A stretch of DNA of 64,000 nucleotides, from contig NZ_CABFJY010000001.1 in assembly GCF_901687125.1 (NCBI RefSeq), positions 1 through 64,000 on the forward strand, written 5' to 3'. The translations under genes were made by a program, and so were the position numbers. Under the pieces are notes generated by a model that saw only the letters and a list, made by a program, of their open reading frames with translations, was not told the origin of the DNA and searched no databases. This document shows, in pieces, positions 57,428-64,000 of this stretch (its first letter is position 1; each line of letters begins with the position of its first letter). Origin of the DNA: Actinobacillus vicugnae (GTDB lineage: Bacteria; Pseudomonadota; Gammaproteobacteria; Enterobacterales; Pasteurellaceae).

Positions 57428-58786
57428 CTATTTGCCGATACAGAACGAGCTAAAGATATTGCCTAGCAGATCATCCGAGGTAAACTGCCCTGTAATTTCA
57501 CTGAGCGCATTTTGTACCATACGTAATTCTTCTGCGAGTAATTCGCCCGCAAAGAATTGGGTTAATTGCACATGACCGCGTTCCAAATGTTCCGCAGCAG
57601 TTTCAAGCGCTTGTAAGTGGCGGCGTCGTGCTAAAAAACCACCTTCCGTTGAGCTTTGATAACCCATTGATTTTTTCAGGTGCTCACGTAATAAGTCTAC
57701 GCCCACTTTAGTTTGTGCCGATAAACGAATTAACGTAAAGCCTTCTAACTGCTGTAAGCTTTCCGTTTCGCTAGATAAATCCACTTTATTGCGAATCACA
57801 GTAACAGGAATGTTTTGTGGTAGTTTAGCTAAAAAGTCTGCCCATTCAGTTTTAAACGCTTCAGCGCTTTGTTCGGTACTATCGATCATCAGTAACACGT
57901 GATCAGCTTGCTCGATCTCATTCCACGCACGTTGAATACCGATTTTCTCAACCTCATCGCTTGCTTCACGCAAACCTGCGGTATCAATAATATGTAATGG
58001 CATACCGTCGATATGAATATGTTCACGTAATACATCACGGGTAGTGCCTGCAATATTAGTTACAATCGCCGCCTCTCTGCCTGCTAGCGCATTAAGTAAG
58101 CTTGATTTACCTGCATTCGGGCGACCTGCAATCACCACCTTCATCCCTTCACGCAAAATCGCACCTTGTTTTGCTTCTTTGCGTACGCTGTCAAGTTGGT
58201 GAATAATATCGTTTAAATGCCCTTCAATTTTACCATCAGCTAAAAAGTCAATTTCTTCATCAGGGAAATCAATTGCTGCTTCTACATAAGTACGCAGATA
58301 AATAACAGAATCAACTAATTGATTGATTTTATTAGAAAATTCACCCTGTAAAGATTTCAGCGCTGAGCGAGCTGCTTGTTCGCTGGTTGCATCAATTAAA
58401 TCGGCAATTGCTTCTGCTTGTGCGAGGTCGAGTTTATCGTTTAAAAATGCTTGCTCAGAAAATTCCCCCGCACGCGCAATACGCACACCTTTTACCGCCA
58501 AAATACGTTTTAGCAAAATATCTAAAATGACCTGACCGCCATGCCCTTGTAATTCCAGCACATCTTCACCCGTAAAAGAATTTGGCGCTTTAAAGAACAA
58601 AGCAATGCCTTGGTCTAACACTGTACCGTCTTGATCTTTGAATGGTAAATAGTTGGCAAGACGCGGTTTTAGTTCTTTGCCTAATACTGCTTGGGCAACG
58701 TTCTGCGCCAGTGGGCCTGAAACGCGTAAAATGCCCACGCCACCACGCCCAATTGGGGTTGCCTGAGCCACAATGGTATCTTTCAT
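57428..58786 (-). CDS. mnmE: tRNA modification GTPase MnmE
   Basis: A 452-residue GTPase that, with MnmG, makes the 5-carboxymethylaminomethyl group on wobble uridines. The N-terminal folate-binding domain begins [20 protein letters not shown]. The G domain is inserted in a helical domain: G1 [14 protein letters not shown], then [11 protein letters not shown] and NKVDLS. The C-terminus is the essential CIGK, so the gene is complete. Confidence 0.97.
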   Translation of the reverse strand: MKDTIVAQATPIGRGGVGILRVSGPLAQNVAQAVLGKELKPRLANYLPFKDQDGTVLDQGIALFFKAPNSFTGEDVLELQGHGGQVILDILLKRILAVKGVRIARAGEFSEQAFLNDKLDLAQAEAIADLIDATSEQAARSALKSLQGEFSNKINQLVDSVIYLRTYVEAAIDFPDEEIDFLADGKIEGHLNDIIHQLDSVRKEAKQGAILREGMKVVIAGRPNAGKSSLLNALAGREAAIVTNIAGTTRDVLREHIHIDGMPLHIIDTAGLREASDEVEKIGIQRAWNEIEQADHVLLMIDSTEQSAEAFKTEWADFLAKLPQNIPVTVIRNKVDLSSETESLQQLEGFTLIRLSAQTKVGVDLLREHLKKSMGYQSSTEGGFLARRRHLQALETAAEHLERGHVQLTQFFAGELLAEELRMVQNALSEITGQFTSDDLLGNIFSSFCIGK

Positions 58787-58807
58787 TTTGTATCCTTTCT
58801 TATTAAA

Positions 58808-58852
58808 GAAGCGGTCATTTTTGCAAAAGAATTTGCAAATTCGACCGCTTGT
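58808..58852. repeat. Inverted pair of DNA uptake sequences
   Basis: GAAGCGGTCATTTTTGC and the reverse-oriented AAATTCGACCGCTTGT sit between mnmE and the yidC terminator. Confidence 0.7.
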
Positions 58853-58878
58853 AGTTGGCTTATCATACCATAAAACAA

Positions 58879-58906
58879 AAAGGCACCGTATATTTACGGT
58901 GCCTTT
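58879..58906 (-). terminator. Terminator of yidC
   Basis: AAAGGCACCGTA pairs exactly with TACGGTGCCTTT across four bases and is followed on the minus strand by TTGTTTT. Confidence 0.92.
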
Positions 58907-58924
58907 GGACTCGCCAAAACGAGT

Positions 58925-60553
58925 TTATTTCTTACGAGAATGTAAACCTTTTTTCTCAAGGTTACGGTAAATCAACCATTGCTGGGCAATTGTGATTAAG
59001 TTTGAGGTTAGCCAGTAAAGCACTAAGCCTGACGGGAACCATAAGAAGAACACAGTGAACAATACAGGCATGAAAGTCATCACTTTTTGCTGCACTGGAT
59101 CTGCCACTGGGGTCGGCGACATTTTTTGTAACAAGAACATTGAGCCACCCATTAATAATGGCAGAATGTAGTACGGGTCTTGTGCCGATAAGTCTTGAAT
59201 CCAACCAAAGAATGGAGCATGACGTAGTTCTACCGCTTCCATAAATGTCCAATATAATGCGATGAAAATCGGCATTTGGATTAAGATTGGTAAACAACCA
59301 CCCATTGGGTTTACTTTCTCTTCTTTATAGAGCTTCATCATCTCTTGGCTCATACGTTGGCGATCATCACCAAAACGCTCACGCATTTCTTGGATTTTCG
59401 GCTGTAACATACGCATTTTCGCCATTGAGGTATATTGCGCTTTGGTTAATGGATACAAAATGGTTTTCACCACAAGTGTTACACCAATAATCGCTAAGCC
59501 CCAGTTAGATACGATGCTTTGAATGAAAGTTAATAACGCAAATAATGGTTTTGCAATGAACCACGCCCAACCATAATCCACGGTTAAGTCAAGGTTTGCT
59601 GCGGTTGCTTCCATTTCTTTTTGATCTTTTGGACCCGTCCATAATTGGCTAGTAATGGTCGCTTCGCTGTTTGGTGCGATTTCTGTCACAGGACCACGGT
59701 AACCAATGGTTGCGATACCATTATTGGTGCGTGAATAAAGTGCATTTTGCGCATCTTGATTTGGTACCCAGGCAGAAACGAAATAGTGTTGTAAAACCGC
59801 AACCCAACCTGCTTTGGTATCAATATTTAAATTTGCTTTTGCCATCTCGTCGAAACTATATTTTTTATAGTTTGTTTCTGATGAAGAGTAAGCGCCGCCA
59901 GTATAAGTCGGCATAGTTAAGCTACCAGAACTTTCAACCAAAGTATGTTTTAATTGACCATAAGGTTGAACTTTAATTGCTTGAGCGGTTGGGTTTTTCA
60001 CATTGAAGTTTACCGCAACATCATAACTACCACGTTTTAAGACGAAAGTTTTAGTGTACAGTACACCGTCTTTCTCAAACGTCATTGGCACGCTGATTTC
60101 AGCTTGACCGTCTGCTAATACAAATGCATCTTGTGCAACTTGATATTGCGGACGACCTGAATTGGTATCAATCCCGTTTTTACCCACTAAACCACTTTGC
60201 GCAACATAAGTTGTTGCACCAGTTTGTAATAATTTAAATGGAGTTTTAGAATTTAATTCTGCATTGTGTGCTAATAAATCTGAACCAATAACATCGCCAC
60301 CTAAGGTATCGATAGTTAAACGTAATACATCGCTTTGAATAGTAATGGTTTTACCTTGCGTTGCATTTTCAGCAATAAGCGTATTAGCATTTGATGAAGC
60401 AGGCACATCGCCCGATTGTGATGCAACTTGAGCTTGTTGTTGTGCTTGTTTTTGCGCTTGAATTTCAGGATTGAAATCCTGCTGCCATTGCGTAAAAACT
60501 AAAAAAGACACTAATAACAAACCCATAACCAATAAACTACGATTTGAATTCAT
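58925..60553 (-). CDS. yidC: Membrane protein insertase YidC
   Basis: A 542-residue inner-membrane insertase of the Gram-negative form: one N-terminal helix ([14 protein letters not shown]), a large periplasmic beta domain, and five C-terminal helices. The conserved [20 protein letters not shown] and [20 protein letters not shown] segments form the cytoplasmic hairpin and groove. A Gln/Ala/Ser-rich linker follows the first helix. Normally rpmH-rnpA-yidD lie upstream and mnmE downstream; mnmE is here, but the upstream side is occupied by unrelated genes. Confidence 0.96.
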   Translation of the reverse strand: MNSNRSLLVMGLLLVSFLVFTQWQQDFNPEIQAQKQAQQQAQVASQSGDVPASSNANTLIAENATQGKTITIQSDVLRLTIDTLGGDVIGSDLLAHNAELNSKTPFKLLQTGATTYVAQSGLVGKNGIDTNSGRPQYQVAQDAFVLADGQAEISVPMTFEKDGVLYTKTFVLKRGSYDVAVNFNVKNPTAQAIKVQPYGQLKHTLVESSGSLTMPTYTGGAYSSSETNYKKYSFDEMAKANLNIDTKAGWVAVLQHYFVSAWVPNQDAQNALYSRTNNGIATIGYRGPVTEIAPNSEATITSQLWTGPKDQKEMEATAANLDLTVDYGWAWFIAKPLFALLTFIQSIVSNWGLAIIGVTLVVKTILYPLTKAQYTSMAKMRMLQPKIQEMRERFGDDRQRMSQEMMKLYKEEKVNPMGGCLPILIQMPIFIALYWTFMEAVELRHAPFFGWIQDLSAQDPYYILPLLMGGSMFLLQKMSPTPVADPVQQKVMTFMPVLFTVFFLWFPSGLVLYWLTSNLITIAQQWLIYRNLEKKGLHSRKK

Positions 60554-60638
60554 GTTGAGTTTCTCTTGGGTTAAGGAAGATAAAAAAGAAAGGCATTTTA
60601 TAATAGGTTGGCACTAGATCCAACCGCCTTTTGCGAAT

Positions 60639-60693
60639 AGCGGTCGGATTTAGCAAGAATTTTGCAAAAACTTGACCAAATTCGACCGCTTGT
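60639..60693. repeat. Inverted pair of DNA uptake sequences
   Basis: AGCGGTCGGATTTAGC faces CAAATTCGACCGCTTGT between the TfoX-like gene and yidC, probably terminating the former. Confidence 0.65.
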
Positions 60694-60708
60694 TAGGTAA
60701 TAGTCGAT

Positions 60709-61029
60709 TTAACGGTGAAGTGCTTGCATCGCTAATTCAAACCACATTTGGAGCATTTCTGGCGCTTCTACTGCCTCATCGGGAATACTCCAATAGTGCA
60801 TTTTCTGCCATTTTCCTTTCGAAAAATATTCATATTGAGTGCTACCAATTTGCTGAAAGTGCGACTGGGTTTGCGCATTTGCCTTCACAAAAATTTGGTT
60901 ATCTTTATTAATAATCGCCACAATCTTGCCAGCTGAAAATAAGCAAGTTTCACCAAACATATTTTTAGATTGAAAATGAAAACGAGGAAATAGCTGGTCG
61001 TTAATAAATCCTACAAATTCTTTGGACAT
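60709..61029 (-). CDS. TfoX/Sxy N-terminal-domain protein
   Basis: A 106-residue protein that is all TfoX N-terminal domain. Start SKEFVGFINDQLFP, then FHFQSKNMFGETCLFSAGKI and the later SIPDEAVEAPEMLQMWFELA; the central MFGE...FSAGKI is the family mark. Full-length Sxy/TfoX, the competence activator of Pasteurellaceae, is about twice as long with a C-terminal helix-hairpin-helix-like domain, absent here. Thus it is a relative of unknown role rather than the competence regulator itself. Single gene, 207 bases after bexA. Confidence 0.8.
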   Translation of the reverse strand: MSKEFVGFINDQLFPRFHFQSKNMFGETCLFSAGKIVAIINKDNQIFVKANAQTQSHFQQIGSTQYEYFSKGKWQKMHYWSIPDEAVEAPEMLQMWFELAMQALHR

Positions 61030-61197
61030 AAATCTTCCTCAACAAAACAAACCGTCTTATTTTTTCAACATTTTGCAAATTGCCTCTCTCTGCTTGTTTT
61101 ACTATACACTTCAACAAGTTGTCCCCTCCTGCAAGGGGCGAGTGTAATAAGCCGTTACAAGCAAGTTTTGAGCATTTACTACCTAATTTCAAACAAA

Positions 61198-61219
61198 AAA
61201 GGGCAACATTGTGCCCTTT
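61198..61219 (-). terminator. Terminator of the capsule export operon
   Basis: On the minus strand AAAGGGCA pairs with TGCCCTTT across six bases, followed by a T-run, 17 bases past the bexA stop. The preceding space 61030-61197 shows no gene. Confidence 0.85.
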
Positions 61220-61236
61220 CACTTTATGTTTAAAGC

Positions 61237-61887
61237 TTACTGCGTTGCATTATAGAACTTATAAGCTTCGTCCATATTTTCAAATTTATGCATTATGCCT
61301 TTATCTAGCACCATTGCATTATCACAATATTCCTTCATGGCTGAAGGACTATGCGAAACTAAAATAATCGAGCGATCTTTACGCTTTTCAAATAACTCAT
61401 GTTTACATTTTGCCGCAAAGCGAGAGTCACCTACCGCAATTACTTCATCAATTAAATAGCAGTCAAATTCAACCGATAGTGATAGCGCAAAAGCTAATCT
61501 CGCTTTCATACCTGATGAATACTTCTTAACGGGTTCATATAAATAGTCGCCCAGTTCAGAAAATTCTTCAGTAAACGCTTTTACATAATCAAAATCGGCA
61601 TTATAAATACGACAAATAAAACGCAAATTATCCATGCCCGTTAAACTGCCCTGAAAAGCGCCACTAAAAGCGAGTGGCCAAGAAATTGACATATGACGCT
61701 CAATCGTACCTGTCGTTGGTGGCTCAACTCCACTCATTAAACGAATTAAGGTCGATTTACCCGCACCATTTCGCCCCAAAATACCAATTTTCTCACCTTT
61801 TTGCAGATCAAAATTAATATCTTGTAACACCGTTTTCCAGCCACTATTAGTATGGTAGCGTTTGCTCACATTTTTTACGCTGATCAT
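61237..61887 (-). CDS. bexA: Capsule polysaccharide ABC exporter, ATPase (BexA/KpsT/Wzt)
   Basis: A 216-residue ATPase of the group 2 capsule exporter. Walker A is GRNGAGKST (residues 38-46), the signature is [15 protein letters not shown], Walker B is [12 protein letters not shown], and the switch histidine is in LVSHSPSAM. Its length matches BexA and KpsT, without the carbohydrate-binding domain of O-antigen Wzt. Start overlaps the permease stop by four bases (ATGA). Named cpxA, hexA or wzt in other Pasteurellaceae. Confidence 0.93.
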   Translation of the reverse strand: MISVKNVSKRYHTNSGWKTVLQDINFDLQKGEKIGILGRNGAGKSTLIRLMSGVEPPTTGTIERHMSISWPLAFSGAFQGSLTGMDNLRFICRIYNADFDYVKAFTEEFSELGDYLYEPVKKYSSGMKARLAFALSLSVEFDCYLIDEVIAVGDSRFAAKCKHELFEKRKDRSIILVSHSPSAMKEYCDNAMVLDKGIMHKFENMDEAYKFYNATQ

Positions 61888-62681
61888 TGTGGTTCAATTC
61901 CTTTACTAAAATTTCGCACCAGAATCAGTCCTAATAACAGCATTGCTAAATCACATACTACTAAAAAACCGATATTTTCATAGGTTGGTACTAAGTCTCC
62001 AAAATAGCCATGACGAAACATTTCCGTACCACTAATCATTGGAATCCATTGCGCAATTTCACGAATTTGTGAAGGCAGAGAATGTACGAAGAAAAAAGCC
62101 CCTGAAAGTGGTAATAACACAAAGCTTAAAGTACCCCAAATTTTACCGAATACTTCTATTTGCTGTGCTAAAGAACAAATAATCAGCCCTAACCCAAATG
62201 CAAAAAATGCCATGAGAATCCAAGCGAGCAGCATATAAAACACATCTTTTGGCGGTTCGACCCAGCCAATAAAGACTAACACTGCGGTAATTAAAATTTG
62301 TGCCACTGTAGCGCCAGCGACTTCCAATAACATACGAGCAAAAATGGTATCTAACACTCGCACATTACGGTGGTATAACAAACTCAAGTTAGCCGAAATA
62401 GAACCAATTGCTCGGTTTGAAACATTTCGCCACATCATTGCCATTGGATAGCCCGTAATCGTAAACGCTACAATATTCAGTGTAGAAATTTTATCTGCAC
62501 GGAAAAACTTCCACATCAAGACAATAAAAAACGTTAAAAGCAGCGGTTCAATAAACAGCCATAAAAAACCCAAGTTTTTTCGACCATAGCGAGTAATAAT
62601 TTCTCGCATTAACAGTGCGTAAATGACTCGCCCTTGAATTGCTAATGATTGTCGAAACGTTGTTTGGTCACCATATTGCAT
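61884..62681 (-). CDS. bexB: Capsule polysaccharide ABC exporter, permease (BexB/KpsM/Wzm)
   Basis: A 265-residue ABC-2 type permease with six hydrophobic helices. The N-terminal [22 protein letters not shown] is the family signature (REhxtRy, GxLWxhhxP). With BexA it moves the lipid-linked capsule chain across the inner membrane. Its start overlaps the bexC stop by one base (TAATG). Confidence 0.93.
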   Translation of the reverse strand: MQYGDQTTFRQSLAIQGRVIYALLMREIITRYGRKNLGFLWLFIEPLLLTFFIVLMWKFFRADKISTLNIVAFTITGYPMAMMWRNVSNRAIGSISANLSLLYHRNVRVLDTIFARMLLEVAGATVAQILITAVLVFIGWVEPPKDVFYMLLAWILMAFFAFGLGLIICSLAQQIEVFGKIWGTLSFVLLPLSGAFFFVHSLPSQIREIAQWIPMISGTEMFRHGYFGDLVPTYENIGFLVVCDLAMLLLGLILVRNFSKGIEPQ

Positions 62682-63820
62682 TAGTTTTTATGCTCTCTCA
62701 CACTTGTGATTAATAAACCAAAAATGCCATATAACATCAAGCCAATAATAAAAGTGGCAATAATGTTATATAAACGATTCGGCGCTAATGCCCAGTCTGG
62801 TTTACTTGGTTTGCTGATAACTTCTAAATACAACTGTTGGCGATCTGCCTCACCTCTAGTGTTATGTAAGGATGCCATTGCTGCAGTAAGTTGTTGTTGT
62901 GCAAGCTCATTCGCCAATACTAAACGCTGATAATCTGCCGATTGATTTGCCACCGAGCTACCTGTATTGCCAGAAAGTTGTTTAGATTGTTCATCAATTT
63001 CTTTACGCAAGCTTTTTTGGCGCATAAGCAACGCACTAACTTGCGGGTTATCTGGTGTAATAGATTGCAATTGCGCTAATTGCGTTTCCACACGAATTAA
63101 CTCACTTTTTAAACTTGAAATTAACGAAAGCTGTACGCCTGATTGCGCAGGTAAATCGAAAATTTTGTTTTTAATACGATACTTGCTTAATGCTTCGGCT
63201 GTTTCATTTACATTTTTTTCTGCTTCTTCGACCGCTTGCGCCGCAAATTCCAAAGTGTCTTTACGACCACGTGCATTTAAGCGGTTAATCAGATCTTCAC
63301 CCTGTTTTAACAGTTTTTCATTTAATTGTTGACCTTCACTCGCTTCAAACGCTTGAACGCGTAGCGTCGCAATTCCTGATACTGAATCCACATCAATACT
63401 TAAACGATCTTTAAAGTAACGGAAAAATGCTTCTTGCGTGTCATTTAAACCAAAGCCATTAAAACGGCTAAGAATATCGCCTTTTGTCGCATAAAAATCA
63501 CGTACAGGTAATTCAGTTTGTAGCTGCTCTAATGCGGTACGTGAACGCATATACTCTTGCACAGAATAAGTATCATCTTGCGAACGAGCAAAGCCCGTAC
63601 CTTGTAACAAAGCCCCCACACCAGACAAAGAAGATTGATTGCGAGGCGAGCGCACTACAAAGCTTGATTCAGATACATAAATATCTGAAGCGAACAAACC
63701 AAAATAAATAGCCGAAAATAACGTTGGAAAAATAACCGTTAGCCAAAGCAAAGGGTTTAATTTGTTTAACAAACTCTTTTTCTTTGGTTTTTGGGGTTTC
63801 TCTTCGGTAATTGCTACCAT
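62681..63820 (-). CDS. bexC: Capsule export periplasmic adaptor (BexC/KpsE/Wzf)
   Basis: A 379-residue polysaccharide co-polymerase-type adaptor: a short cytoplasmic Lys/Pro-rich start, a first helix (LLWLTVIFPTLFSAIYFGLF), a long periplasmic region rich in coiled coil (about 190-320: AAQAVEEAEKNVNETAEALS), and a closing helix (NIIATFIIGLMLYGIFGLLI). YVSESSFVVRSP near the start is characteristic of BexC/CtrB/KpsE. It bridges the inner-membrane ABC exporter and the outer-membrane BexD. Confidence 0.92.
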   Translation of the reverse strand: MVAITEEKPQKPKKKSLLNKLNPLLWLTVIFPTLFSAIYFGLFASDIYVSESSFVVRSPRNQSSLSGVGALLQGTGFARSQDDTYSVQEYMRSRTALEQLQTELPVRDFYATKGDILSRFNGFGLNDTQEAFFRYFKDRLSIDVDSVSGIATLRVQAFEASEGQQLNEKLLKQGEDLINRLNARGRKDTLEFAAQAVEEAEKNVNETAEALSKYRIKNKIFDLPAQSGVQLSLISSLKSELIRVETQLAQLQSITPDNPQVSALLMRQKSLRKEIDEQSKQLSGNTGSSVANQSADYQRLVLANELAQQQLTAAMASLHNTRGEADRQQLYLEVISKPSKPDWALAPNRLYNIIATFIIGLMLYGIFGLLITSVREHKN

Positions 63821-63853
63821 TATTTTTTCCTCAAAATAGATATATTGTTTTAA

Positions 63854-64000
63854 TTAAAAGCTACGAATACTGTTGGTTGTACTCGTAATTGGCGATGTGA
63901 CTGAGAAAATCATTCTCAAGAATTTTTGGAATTCAGATAGTGGCGCATTCGACACATACACAATATCTTTATCCTGCATTGGGAAACGTTGTAATAAAAA
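63854..64000 (-). CDS. bexD: Capsule export outer-membrane protein (BexD/KpsD/Wza), C-terminal end
   Basis: The last 48 residues of the outer-membrane polysaccharide export lipoprotein; the rest lies beyond the window. FPMQDKDIVYVSNAPLSEFQ and KFLRMIFSVTSPITS are typical of the BexD/CtrA C-terminus. The stop is at 63854-63856. The order bexD-bexC-bexB-bexA is the standard Pasteurellaceae capsule export operon, 33 bases between bexD and bexC. Confidence 0.88.
   Translation of the reverse strand, partial: FLLQRFPMQDKDIVYVSNAPLSEFQKFLRMIFSVTSPITSTTNSIRSF

Overview
The window is a piece of a Pasteurellaceae chromosome. The gene set is close to Haemophilus and Actinobacillus (napFDAGHBC, frdABCD divergent from epmA, dapF, dcuB, fmt, a bex/kps-type capsule exporter). 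Many intergenic spaces carry the DNA-uptake word ACAAGCGGTCAAATTT, the Apl-type uptake signal of the Actinobacillus/Mannheimia/Bibersteinia side of the family rather than the H. influenzae type. The DNA is AT-rich. I cannot name the species. There is one RNA gene, tRNA-Sec, and no rRNA or CRISPR array.

Region by region. 1-9.1 kb is accessory and decaying: an IS3-family end, a secreted alpha/beta hydrolase with a divergent LysR regulator, a frameshifted Bcr/CflA pump, a truncated Rossmann-fold protein with a second LysR regulator, a two-gene AAA ATPase (DUF4143)/DUF3800 unit behind a double CCTAGG palindrome, and a broken LysE exporter with its broken AsnC-type regulator. 9.3-16.1 kb holds fklB, a ComEA-like DNA-binding protein with a long repetitive linker, a CyuA-like cysteine desulfidase, mioC and a four-gene polar amino-acid ABC importer whose binding protein resembles cysteine-binding CjaA. 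16.2-19.5 kb holds the capsule lipid-anchor genes kpsC and kpsS. 19.6-25.7 kb holds a small membrane protein, an outer-membrane barrel, dapF, dcuB, an exported metallo-hydrolase and a GlxA-type regulator. 25.8-30.2 kb holds fmt, modF, birA and murB.

30.3-40.9 kb is the anaerobic respiration block: periplasmic nitrate reductase (napFDAGHBC) and fumarate reductase (frdABCD), with FNR-like sites upstream. With dcuB (fumarate/succinate exchange) and modF (molybdate-related ATPase) it describes growth on nitrate or fumarate as electron acceptors. 41-44.7 kb holds epmA, tldD and prmA.

44.9-49.5 kb is an AT-rich island between prmA and fumC: a degraded gene, then a DUF262 protein and a HEPN-nuclease-like protein one base apart, a convergent C5 cytosine methyltransferase, and an IS1016-type (IS1595 family) remnant. 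The three intact genes look like a restriction-modification or phage-defence cassette and are the most interesting content here.

49.6-60.6 kb is housekeeping: fumC, the overlapping run selA-selB-rsmB-trkA, selC (tRNA-Sec) on the opposite strand, mnmE and yidC. 60.7-64 kb holds a one-domain TfoX-like protein and the group 2/3 capsule exporter (bexA, bexB, bexC and the 3' end of bexD), about 42 kb from kpsC/kpsS. Many transcription units end in clear hairpin terminators, and several are inverted pairs of uptake sequences.
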